Assembly: GCF_020911865.1 (NCBI RefSeq)
Contig: NZ_CP087131.1
Location: 2,604,001-2,668,000 of the forward strand
Source of the DNA: Chryseobacterium sp. C-71
GTDB taxonomy: Bacteria > Bacteroidota > Bacteroidia > Flavobacteriales > Weeksellaceae
DNA length: 64,000 bases
Direction of reading: 5' to 3'
Numbering within the stretch: position 1 is the first letter of the stretch; every line of letters begins with the position of its first letter. Of the stretch, positions 26,624-34,633 are shown in pieces. A program made the position numbers and the translations under genes. The notes beneath the pieces were generated by a model. That model saw only the letters and a program-made list of their open reading frames with translations, was not told where the DNA came from and searched no databases.

Positions 26624-26631
26624 TATCTTTG
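26624..26631 (+). promoter_or_regulatory. Putative -7 element for the mre operon
   Basis: TATCTTTG matches TAnnTTTG 23 bases before the mreB ATG. I see no good TTTG at the -33 position. The 220-base region between divergent hemA and mreB is otherwise AT-rich without clear structure. Confidence 0.4.
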
Positions 26632-26654
26632 TAAACTTAAATCAGGACAAAATT

Positions 26655-27680
26655 ATGAGTATATTCGATATGTTTACGCAAGACATTGCGATAGACCTTG
26701 GAACTGCCAACACGCTTATCATCCACAATAACAAGATTGTTATAGATCAGCCATCAATTGTTGCAATTGAGCGTTCTACAGGTAAGCCAATCGCAGTAGG
26801 TGAGCAGGCGAAACATATGCAGGGTAAAACTCATGAGGATATCAAAACAATTCGTCCGTTGAAAGATGGTGTCATTGCAGATTTCCATGCTTCTGAGCAC
26901 ATGATCAAGGAGTTTATCAAGAAAATTCCTGGGATTAAAGGAAGATTTATTCAGCCTGCTTTAAGAATTGTAATCTGTATTCCATCAGGAATTACAGAAG
27001 TTGAAAAGAGAGCGGTAAGAGATTCTGCTCAAAAAGTAAACGCTAAAGATGTAAGGTTAATCTATGAGCCAATGGCAGCTGCAATAGGAGTTGGTATTGA
27101 TGTTCAGAAACCTGAAGGAAATATGATCATCGACATAGGTGGTGGTACTACAGAAATTGCTGTCGTTGCTTTGGGAGGTATTGTTTGTGATAAATCTGTT
27201 AAAATTGCAGGTGATGTATTTACAAATGATATTGCTTATTTCCTGAGAACACACCATAACCTTTACATTGGTGAGAGAACTGCTGAAAGAGTTAAAATTG
27301 AAGTAGGTTCTGCTGTTGAAGATCTTGATGTGGATATTGAAGATATTCCAGTACAAGGTAGAGACTTGATTACTGGTAAACCAAAAGAAATTATGGTTGG
27401 CTACAAAGAAATCGCTCGTGCTTTGGATAAATCGATCATCAGAATTGAAGATGCAGTAATGGAAACACTTTCTCTTACACCTCCGGAATTGTCAGCTGAT
27501 ATTTACAAAACAGGTATTTATCTTGCTGGTGGTGGTGCTTTGTTGAGAGGCTTGGCAGACAGACTTCACAAGAAAACAGGTCTTCCGGTTTTTGTAGCTG
27601 AAGATCCTTTGAGAGCCGTTGTACGTGGTACAGGTATCGCACTTAAGAATATGGATAAATTCAATTTCTTAATTAAATAA
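26655..27680 (+). CDS. mreB: Rod-shape-determining protein MreB
   Basis: 341 residues, full length. This bacterial actin forms membrane-associated filaments that guide lateral wall synthesis. Actin-fold ATP motifs are DIAIDLGTANTLI (phosphate 1), MIIDIGGGTTEIAVVALGG (phosphate 2) and YLAGGGALLRGLADRL (adenosine). The family-typical VIADFHASEHMIK stretch is present. It heads mreB-mreC-mreD-pbp2-rodA, the complete elongasome operon. Confidence 0.98.
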   Translation: MSIFDMFTQDIAIDLGTANTLIIHNNKIVIDQPSIVAIERSTGKPIAVGEQAKHMQGKTHEDIKTIRPLKDGVIADFHASEHMIKEFIKKIPGIKGRFIQPALRIVICIPSGITEVEKRAVRDSAQKVNAKDVRLIYEPMAAAIGVGIDVQKPEGNMIIDIGGGTTEIAVVALGGIVCDKSVKIAGDVFTNDIAYFLRTHHNLYIGERTAERVKIEVGSAVEDLDVDIEDIPVQGRDLITGKPKEIMVGYKEIARALDKSIIRIEDAVMETLSLTPPELSADIYKTGIYLAGGGALLRGLADRLHKKTGLPVFVAEDPLRAVVRGTGIALKNMDKFNFLIK

Positions 27681-27708
27681 TTTTAACTTTTTACGACTCT
27701 TTATCTGA

Positions 27709-28563
27709 ATGGGATTTTTGCTGAGATTATTTTCAAAGAATGCTCTTCTTGTCTTCTTTATTTTCCTGCAAATCATTGCTCTTGTTCTGATATTCTCTAA
27801 AAACGCGATGCAACAATCCTGGCTTGCGGGTCAGACGGCTGCGTTCAATTCATGGGTTTCGGGATATATCGATGAAGGAGTTTCTTATTTAAAACTAAAA
27901 CAAACCAACGAAGATCTTGTTGCTCAAAACAAAGCCTTGATGCTTGAGCTTTACGGAAAACAAGGAGCGAAAAATCCTCTATTCAGAAAAGTACATGATA
28001 CTTTGGGTGGCGGACAAATCTATACTTTCGTTGACGGTGAAATTGTTTTCAACAGTATCAACCGACGAAACAACTACTTTACCATCAACCGTGGTAGACG
28101 TGATGGAGTTCTTCCTCAGATGGGCGTCATGGCGCCAAAAGGAATTGCCGGAATTGTCATCAATTCTACAGACAGTTATGCTTTGGTGCAGTCTGTATTA
28201 AGTGTCAATAAAATCAGAATCAATGCGGCTCTTAAAAAATCCGGGTATTTCGGTACCTTGACCTGGAGAGGAGACAATTCAAGAGTGATGCACTTATCTG
28301 ATGTTCCTAAATACGTTTCCCTGAAAATTGGCGATACCATTGTAACAGACGGTAAATCAGCAATTTTCCCTAAAGGAATTATGATTGGTACTGTCGCAGG
28401 ATATACAGTAGATAATCAAACAGGATTTTGGGATATTTCTGTGGAGTTGAGCGAAAAAATGGGTGCTTTGAATAAAGTTTTCGTTGTTAAAAACCTTAAG
28501 AAAGCTGAGGTTCAGAAAATCAGCGACACGATGCAGGCCGTAATAAAAAAAGAAAATGATTAG
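27709..28563 (+). CDS. mreC: Rod-shape-determining protein MreC
   Basis: 284 residues. A single N-terminal membrane helix (NALLVFFIFLQIIALVLIF) is followed by a short coiled coil (LKLKQTNEDLVAQNKALMLELYG). The periplasmic beta-barrel domain has ITINRGRRDGVLPQMGVM and GDTIVTDGKSAIFPKGIMIG. MreC bridges MreB, PBP2 and RodA. The end overlaps the start of mreD by 8 bases. Confidence 0.95.
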   Translation: MGFLLRLFSKNALLVFFIFLQIIALVLIFSKNAMQQSWLAGQTAAFNSWVSGYIDEGVSYLKLKQTNEDLVAQNKALMLELYGKQGAKNPLFRKVHDTLGGGQIYTFVDGEIVFNSINRRNNYFTINRGRRDGVLPQMGVMAPKGIAGIVINSTDSYALVQSVLSVNKIRINAALKKSGYFGTLTWRGDNSRVMHLSDVPKYVSLKIGDTIVTDGKSAIFPKGIMIGTVAGYTVDNQTGFWDISVELSEKMGALNKVFVVKNLKKAEVQKISDTMQAVIKKEND

Positions 28564-29062
28564 CAGAACGTTATTTACAGATCTTTTGATCATGATTTTT
28601 CTGGTTGCATTACAGATATTTGTTTTGAACAGGATTACGCTGTTCGGAAAGTACACGCCGGTTTTGTATCCGGTTTTTGTGATGTTTTATCCTTTTTTTA
28701 GAAATAAATTTCAGTTTTTAGCTTTAAGTTTTTTAATTGGGTTGGCGATTGATGCTTTCCTCTATTCTTGGGGAATCAATGCTTTGGCGATGACTGTTGT
28801 AGCTTATTTCAGAACTTTAATCTTCAGAACTTCTACAGATACTTCTACCGATTTCTTCTCATTTCAGTCTTTGCAATGGACTCAGTTTTTGCTGTTCCTT
28901 TTTTCAAGTATATTTTTACATCAGCTTTTGGTACAGTATATTGAGTTTTTTAAATTCACCAGAATTTTTGAAATCTTACTTAATGTGTTGGTAACTAGTG
29001 TAATTTCTTTTATATTTATCATTATTTACGCATTAATCTTTAAAATCAAACAGAAAGTTTGA
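28556..29062 (+). CDS. mreD: Rod-shape-determining protein MreD
   Basis: 168 residues with about five hydrophobic helices and few charges, the expected size and shape for this weakly conserved inner-membrane protein. Position is decisive: it overlaps mreC by 8 bases and pbp2 by 4 bases. The segment RITLFGKYTPVLYPVFVMFYPF resembles other Bacteroidota MreD proteins. Confidence 0.9.
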   Translation: MISRTLFTDLLIMIFLVALQIFVLNRITLFGKYTPVLYPVFVMFYPFFRNKFQFLALSFLIGLAIDAFLYSWGINALAMTVVAYFRTLIFRTSTDTSTDFFSFQSLQWTQFLLFLFSSIFLHQLLVQYIEFFKFTRIFEILLNVLVTSVISFIFIIIYALIFKIKQKV

Positions 29063-31083
29063 ACACACGCCATATAAAAATCTTAACTGTTCTCATTGTT
29101 CTTGCTCTCATTTTTGTGGCAAGACTTTCTTATTTACAGTTGTTTACAGATCGGTATGCATTAAATGCTGCCAACACTTCCATCAAAACCGAATATATTA
29201 TTCCTCAACGTGGAGTTATTTTTGACCGAAACGGTAAGATCATGGTGGGGAATCAGCCTGCTTACGAGATTTCTTTCACTCAGGCATTGATGAAGCCAGA
29301 TTTTGATACCCTGTCTTTCTGCAGTTTAATGAAAATTGATAAAAGAGATTTTATTAAAAGAATTAATGTCATCAAAAAAGAAAAATATTATTCTAAACTG
29401 ACTCCGATGACTTTCATCAAAGACCTCAGCAGAGAGGAAATTGCGAGAGTTCAGGAGATTATATTTAAATATCCCGCTTTCAGTATCGTTCAGCGTCCGC
29501 AAAGACAGTATGAAGTTTCTACTTCTGGAAACCTTTTGGGATATACCAGTGAAGTCAACGACAGAGAAATCAAAAAAGATTCTACTTATTATCTTCCAGG
29601 CGACCTCATCGGAAAAACAGGAATCGAAAAATCTTATGAAAAAGAACTTCGAGGAGTAAAAGGGATTAAATATATTCAGAAAGATATCAAGCTTAGAAAC
29701 GTTGGTCCTTACAAAAATGGTTCTTTAGATCGGGACGTTATAACGGGAAAAGATATTACGCTGACAATCGATTACGATTTGCAAAGAATGGCAGAGGAAA
29801 TGCTGGTAGATAAACATGGTGCTGTAGTTGCAATTGATCCTAATAACGGGGAAGTTTTGGTTGCTGCAACTGGTCCTGATATTGATCCTAATCTCTTCAC
29901 TGGTCCGAATAAGTCTAAAAATCTTTACGCACTTTCAAAAGATACCATTTACGAAAACAAGCCTACATTCGATAGGTCGTTGCAGGCGGGTTATCCACCA
30001 GGTTCAACTTTTAAATTGCTGACAGCTTTAGCGGCAATGCAAATGGGCGTGATGGATGAGAAAACTATTTTCCCTTGTGGTGGTGGGTTTTATTATAAAG
30101 GAAAAAGAATAAAAGGTCACGGCGGAGCAGATCCGTTGATTCCTTCAATTCAGGTTTCAAGTAACTGTTTCTTTACCTATGCATTTATTGCAATTATTAA
30201 AAAATATCCTGGAAATCCTTCAAAAGGTGTTGACGAGTGGAAAAAAATCATGAGCAGCTTTGGCGTTGGAGAGTTTTTAAATAATGATTTTGCGGTAGGT
30301 GCAAAAGGCAGAATTCCTTCAGGGGATTTTTATGAAAGAAGATTTAAAGCCATTATTAAAGCAAACGGTTCTAAGAAAGACGATTATAAAAATTGGGACG
30401 AAATGTCTACCGGAGCCATCTATAACGGAATGGGGCAAGGTGATGTAATGGTAACGCCTCTTCAGTTGGCAAACTATGTTTCTGCAATTGCCAATCGCGG
30501 CTGGTATTACACGCCTCATATCGTAAAATCAATCGATGGGAAACCAAATCCTGATCCTCGATTTAAAAAAAGACACCAGACTTTAGTTGATCCAAAACAT
30601 TTTGAACCTGTCCTTAAAGGTATGGAAGCAGTAGTTTTGCGAGGAACGGCGAGAGGCTTAATGTCTAAAGATTTTACTCAATTGGCCAAAACCGGAACAG
30701 CGCAGGTTCCTCAGGGAAAAGATAATTCGATTTTTGTTTTGATTGCTCCTGCAGATAAACCAAAAATTGTAGTAGTTGCTGTAATGGAACATGCAGGATT
30801 TGGTGCTACTTGGGCGGGGCCAGCTTGTACGGTAATTGCCGAAAAATATATTACCGGAGATCTTAAACGTGAACATCTCTACAAAAAAATGATTACTTCG
30901 AGCTTCATGCCCGAATATAAAAGACAGTGGATTGCTGATCTCAAAAGAAAAGGCCTTTACAAAGAGCCTAAGCCCGATTCTCTTAAACTTAAGAGAATAC
31001 AAGACAGCTTAAATCTTGTCAAAAAAGCAAAAGAAAAACTGAACGCTAAGAAAGTTGAACCTAAAAAAACCGCCAAACCATGA
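29059..31083 (+). CDS. mrdA: Penicillin-binding protein 2 (elongasome transpeptidase)
   Basis: 674 residues. It starts with TTG in a TTGA overlap with the mreD stop. An N-terminal membrane anchor (IKILTVLIVLALIFVARLSYL) leads into the PBP dimerisation domain (RGVIFDRNGKIMVGNQPAYE). The transpeptidase domain has PGSTFKLLTALAAM (catalytic Ser), SSNCFF and KTGTAQ. It crosslinks wall made by RodA during elongation. The C-terminal tail is Lys-rich and low in complexity. The downstream rodA start overlaps in ATGA. Confidence 0.96.
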   Translation: MNTRHIKILTVLIVLALIFVARLSYLQLFTDRYALNAANTSIKTEYIIPQRGVIFDRNGKIMVGNQPAYEISFTQALMKPDFDTLSFCSLMKIDKRDFIKRINVIKKEKYYSKLTPMTFIKDLSREEIARVQEIIFKYPAFSIVQRPQRQYEVSTSGNLLGYTSEVNDREIKKDSTYYLPGDLIGKTGIEKSYEKELRGVKGIKYIQKDIKLRNVGPYKNGSLDRDVITGKDITLTIDYDLQRMAEEMLVDKHGAVVAIDPNNGEVLVAATGPDIDPNLFTGPNKSKNLYALSKDTIYENKPTFDRSLQAGYPPGSTFKLLTALAAMQMGVMDEKTIFPCGGGFYYKGKRIKGHGGADPLIPSIQVSSNCFFTYAFIAIIKKYPGNPSKGVDEWKKIMSSFGVGEFLNNDFAVGAKGRIPSGDFYERRFKAIIKANGSKKDDYKNWDEMSTGAIYNGMGQGDVMVTPLQLANYVSAIANRGWYYTPHIVKSIDGKPNPDPRFKKRHQTLVDPKHFEPVLKGMEAVVLRGTARGLMSKDFTQLAKTGTAQVPQGKDNSIFVLIAPADKPKIVVVAVMEHAGFGATWAGPACTVIAEKYITGDLKREHLYKKMITSSFMPEYKRQWIADLKRKGLYKEPKPDSLKLKRIQDSLNLVKKAKEKLNAKKVEPKKTAKP

Positions 31084-32327
31084 AGTGGACAGAAGGAATA
31101 GATAAATTGGGGATTGGCTTGTATCTCTTGCTTTGTATTTTTGCTATTGCCAACATTTACAGCGTAGATGAAGGTTTAGGTAAAAAACAACTTTTGTTTT
31201 TCGGTATTTCTCTGTTTGTTGGATTGATTATTTTCTTCAGCAGAAGCAAGTTTTTTGAAAATATGTCCGGGATTATTTATGTAGGAGGAGTTCTGATGCT
31301 TGTTGGTCTTCATATTTTCGGAACAGAAATTCTGGGTCAGAAGAATTGGTATAAATTCGGGAGTTTTACCATGCAACCAGTTGAATTTTCCAAGATTGGG
31401 GTGGCTTTGATGCTTGCTAATTATGTTTCAGGATCAGAATTTAATTTAAAAAATAGAACCTCATTAATAGCAGTTTTAGCAATCATAGGTATTCCTGCGA
31501 TTGTAGTACTTTCAATTCCTGATGTTGGTTCCTTGTTGGTTTTTACGGCATTTTTTATTGCTTTGTATCGTGAAGGTCTTAGCGGAAAACTTTTTCTGAT
31601 TGGAGGGCTTTTCGGAGTTGTTTTTCTTTTAGCTAATTATCTCAACGATCCTCTGCAATGGAGTTTATGGTATTTTACCGGATTTATTATTTTCATTGGC
31701 GGATTATGGTTTGCGTTTAACGCAGCTTTTCTCCGTAAAAATATATACACACTTTTACCGGGTGTCGGAATTGTTCTTCTTTTGGCAGCATTATCATTTA
31801 TTTCGCCTGTCATTTTTGAAAAATTGCCTAAACACCAACAAGAAAGGGTAGAGGTTTTGTATAAAGGAGAGCGTGAATTCCGTGATACTTCAGGGTATAA
31901 CTTATTGTATTCAAAAACAGCAATCGGTTCTGGTGGATTTTTTGGAAAAGGCTTCCGCGAAGGTTCTGTAACGCAAGGAAAATTTGTTCCGGAGCAGGAA
32001 ACCGATTATATATTTTGTACAGTTGGTGAAGAATGGGGTTTTCTTGGAAGTACCATTTTGGTTCTTGCGTATATGGTATATATCGGACGAATCTATTATC
32101 TCGCAGAAAAGCAGAAATCGACCTTTAACAGGGTTTTTGGGTATTCATTTGCCTCAATCCTGTTGATGCACTTTTCGATCAATTTAGGCATGGTTATGGG
32201 TTTGTTTCCGACCGTTGGTATTCCGTTGCCATACTTCAGTTATGGTGGAAGTTCATTACTAGCCTTTTCGATGATGACTTTTATTTTCTTTAAATTGAAT
32301 TATGCTGATAAAAACAGTTTGGTGTAA
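31080..32327 (+). CDS. rodA: Peptidoglycan polymerase RodA
   Basis: 415 residues, about ten membrane helices of the SEDS family. Typical features are GQKNWYKFGSFTMQPVEFSKIG and the conserved periplasmic loop with SKTAIGSGGFFGKGF, and FVPEQETDYIFCTVGEEWGF. The C-terminal FPTVGIPLPYFSYGGSSL is the SEDS signature. It polymerises glycan strands together with PBP2. It is the last gene of the mre operon. About 140 bases follow with no clear hairpin terminator. Confidence 0.96.
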   Translation: MKWTEGIDKLGIGLYLLLCIFAIANIYSVDEGLGKKQLLFFGISLFVGLIIFFSRSKFFENMSGIIYVGGVLMLVGLHIFGTEILGQKNWYKFGSFTMQPVEFSKIGVALMLANYVSGSEFNLKNRTSLIAVLAIIGIPAIVVLSIPDVGSLLVFTAFFIALYREGLSGKLFLIGGLFGVVFLLANYLNDPLQWSLWYFTGFIIFIGGLWFAFNAAFLRKNIYTLLPGVGIVLLLAALSFISPVIFEKLPKHQQERVEVLYKGEREFRDTSGYNLLYSKTAIGSGGFFGKGFREGSVTQGKFVPEQETDYIFCTVGEEWGFLGSTILVLAYMVYIGRIYYLAEKQKSTFNRVFGYSFASILLMHFSINLGMVMGLFPTVGIPLPYFSYGGSSLLAFSMMTFIFFKLNYADKNSLV

Positions 32328-32465
32328 GGCTGGGAGTTAGAAGCGGGATGATTGAAGTTTACATTCATGTTGCGAATTTTTCGAAAATAAATCTGTACAG
32401 TTTGCTCTCAGTCAGTGAGATGAAATTTCTATCACCTTCCTTTTTTTAAATAAATCTTAAAGTCA

Positions 32466-33047
32466 ATGAACGAAGCTTACGTTTTAGATCAAAATTATAC
32501 TCAGTTAAATTTTGCTGAATCACCATTGCAGATTGGCGAATACGAAAACTGCACGTTTCAGAATTGCAATTTTGAATACGTTGATCTTTCCCAATTTAAA
32601 TTTACCAACTGCGAATTCACAGACTGTAATTTAAGCATGACCAAACTTAGTGGAGCAGCCTTTCGTGATGTGTTTTTCAAAGACTGCAAAATGTTCGGGA
32701 TGCATTTTGACGACTGTAACGAGTTTGGAATGTCTTTTAAATTTGAAGGATGCGCGTTGAATAATTCTGTTTTCTATAAAACTTCCATAAAAAGAACATT
32801 ATTTAAAAATTGTAAGCTGATTGAAGTTGATTTTGCTGAAGCTGATCTGTCAAATTCAGTATTTTCAAACTGTGATTTCAACGGCGCCACATTCGAAAGA
32901 ACTAATTTAGAAAAAACAGATTTTAGAACATCTTTCAATTACACCATCAATCCTGATTCAAACAAGCTAAAGAAGACCAAATTTTCACTTTCTGAAATTC
33001 ACGGGCTCTTACGTCAACTCGATATAGAAATCGATAAAAACAACTGA
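32466..33047 (+). CDS. Pentapeptide-repeat protein
   Basis: 193 residues made mostly of pentapeptide-type repeats with Cys or Phe at the centre (FQNCNFEYVDLSQFKFTNCEFTDCNLSMTKLSG, read in overlapping fives). These fold into a right-handed quadrilateral beta-helix. Qnr-type members of this class protect DNA gyrase from quinolones, and the size here is near 200 residues, but many homologues have no known role. The sequence ends in a helical cap (LSEIHGLLRQLDIEID). Function is not assigned. Confidence 0.85.
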   Translation: MNEAYVLDQNYTQLNFAESPLQIGEYENCTFQNCNFEYVDLSQFKFTNCEFTDCNLSMTKLSGAAFRDVFFKDCKMFGMHFDDCNEFGMSFKFEGCALNNSVFYKTSIKRTLFKNCKLIEVDFAEADLSNSVFSNCDFNGATFERTNLEKTDFRTSFNYTINPDSNKLKKTKFSLSEIHGLLRQLDIEIDKNN

Positions 33048-33070
33048 TTAAAAAAGTATATCATCCTTAA

Positions 33071-33427
33071 TTAATGCCCATTTTGAATCAGGAAATCTTT
33101 CCACATTATTAAAATATTTTTTAAATCAACTAGTGGAATTATCTGTAAAAGCTTTGAATCACCAATATTCAAATATATATCTGCACTTTGATGATCTATA
33201 TATGCTGTATATATTTCAGTATGTAGCATGTTGTCTCCTTCAGGATCAAGTCCGCCATTTGCATATAAGTCTATTTTTTGTAAAAACTCATCTATTGTGT
33301 TGGTATCAAAACAATCATCCAGCATTTCTGAAATACCTCCACCTGAAGCACCGAGCGTAATCCTATTATGTGCATCAAAATTTTTTAAAAACTTTAAATT
33401 ATATTTATTTAACAAAGCAACGTTCAT
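33071..33427 (-). CDS. Small protein of unknown function
   Basis: 118 residues; I do not recognise a family. It is acidic and has no signal peptide. It contains a Gly-rich stretch (LGASGGGISEMLDDCFD) and a strand-rich second half (EIYTAYIDHQSADIYLNIGD). Size and acidity are like those of some contact-dependent immunity proteins, but no toxin gene is adjacent, so this is only a thought. It is convergent with the pentapeptide gene. Confidence 0.55.
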   Translation of the reverse strand: MNVALLNKYNLKFLKNFDAHNRITLGASGGGISEMLDDCFDTNTIDEFLQKIDLYANGGLDPEGDNMLHTEIYTAYIDHQSADIYLNIGDSKLLQIIPLVDLKNILIMWKDFLIQNGH

Positions 33428-33544
33428 GATATTTCTATTTAAAATGAAGGATGATGAAGTTCCCGCTAAAAATACTACATCTATCTGAATACTGATTGTA
33501 TTGATGAAATTACTGTTAATTTAGGCTTTATACCTTTTACTTAT

Positions 33545-33577
33545 AAAAAAATTAAAGCCATCAAATTTTGATGGCTT
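33545..33577 (-). terminator. Terminator of the NlpC/P60 gene
   Basis: Minus-strand hairpin AAGCCATCAAA...TTTGATGGCTT (33555-33577), followed by a T-rich tract, 26 bases after the stop. Confidence 0.85.
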
Positions 33578-33603
33578 CGTTTATATAAATCAATTATTTA
33601 AAA

Positions 33604-34293
33604 CTAAAAACTAGTAGAGGCTAAGTTGTTGTAGCTTTCTCCGTTCTCATTGATTACTCTTTTGGCAAACCTGAATTTTGGTCCCCAATAAGAATCGTTC
33701 AATGAAGAGATCATTACTCCTTTTGAAGTCGCTGCATGAATAAATTTCACTTCACCTTCTTCTGTTACATCTTCCACAATTCCTACGTGAGAAATTCTTC
33801 TACCGTGAGAAAAGAAGATTAGATCACCTTTCTGAAGGTTTTCTTTATCGATAGCTTCTCCTTCCTGAGACTGAGATGCTGCAACTCTTGGTAAAGTAAG
33901 TCCTGCTGCTGCTCCGAATACTGATAACACAAATGCTGAACAGTCGATTCCGTTTCTTGTAGTTCCTCCGTATCTGTAAGGAGTTCCTAAGTATGTTGAA
34001 GCTTCCGTTAGGATATTATCAATAGTCTTATTGTGTTTAATCGCTTTTGCGATTTCAGAATTTTTTAAAGAATTTTTTGCGTTTGAGATGGCTACTGCTT
34101 TTTCAGATATAAAAGAGTTGATTAACAACTTCTTATCATTCTCTATCTTAGTGTCTAAAGCAACTAGTTTGGCATCTGTTTTGTACTCTTTAGTGTAGGT
34201 TGCCGGTTTTGAAACTACGTAATTCGTAACGCATGATTGTAGTGATATTGTTGAAACGAAAGCAACTAAATAAAACAAAACTCTTTTCTTCAT
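33604..34293 (-). CDS. NlpC/P60 family peptidoglycan endopeptidase lipoprotein
   Basis: 229 residues with a lipoprotein signal (LVAFVSTISLQSC, Cys21). The C40 peptidase domain occupies the second half: YLGTPYRYGGTTRNGIDCSAFV with catalytic Cys118, RISHVGIV with His169, and IHAATSKG with His186. It should cut stem peptides of peptidoglycan in the periplasm. A TACTTTTG motif at 34351-34344 on the minus strand could be its -7 element. The gene appears monocistronic. Confidence 0.92.
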   Translation of the reverse strand: MKKRVLFYLVAFVSTISLQSCVTNYVVSKPATYTKEYKTDAKLVALDTKIENDKKLLINSFISEKAVAISNAKNSLKNSEIAKAIKHNKTIDNILTEASTYLGTPYRYGGTTRNGIDCSAFVLSVFGAAAGLTLPRVAASQSQEGEAIDKENLQKGDLIFFSHGRRISHVGIVEDVTEEGEVKFIHAATSKGVMISSLNDSYWGPKFRFAKRVINENGESYNNLASTSF

Positions 34294-34576
34294 ATTTTTT
34301 AATTTCCGGTTGAAAAAGAAATATTTATTTCTCTAAAGCCCTACAAAAGTAGAGATTCCATCTAAGACAGCCTCGATATGATTATTGTCATGTTCTTGTT
34401 TTAACACTATTTAACATATCGGAGAAATTTGTTAAAGAAAAAACTGCTGTTAATCGCTTGTTTTGGTGAATTCGCCAAATTTTTCATTAAGATTTTTTAA
34501 CATAATAAATACACAGTTCTTTGTTGATCGGAGTTCTTTAAAATCAAACATTAAGAAATCTGCTGTTAAAAAGGCA
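34294..34576. other. Intergenic region with one near-palindrome
   Basis: There is no gene here. It holds the putative NlpC promoter motif (34344-34351) and an 18-bp near-palindrome at 34462-34479 (TTTGGTGAA with its complement, one mismatch), which could be a regulator site. I see nothing else. Confidence 0.4.
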
Positions 34577-34606
34577 TAAAAAAAGTTCCCCGAATAATCG
34601 GAGAAC
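34577..34606 (-). terminator. Terminator of glnN
   Basis: Minus-strand hairpin GTTCTCCGA...TCGGGGAAC with one G-T pair, followed by seven T residues, 28 bases after the glnN stop. Confidence 0.88.
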
Positions 34607-34633
34607 CTTCACTAATATGGAACTTTACAGATG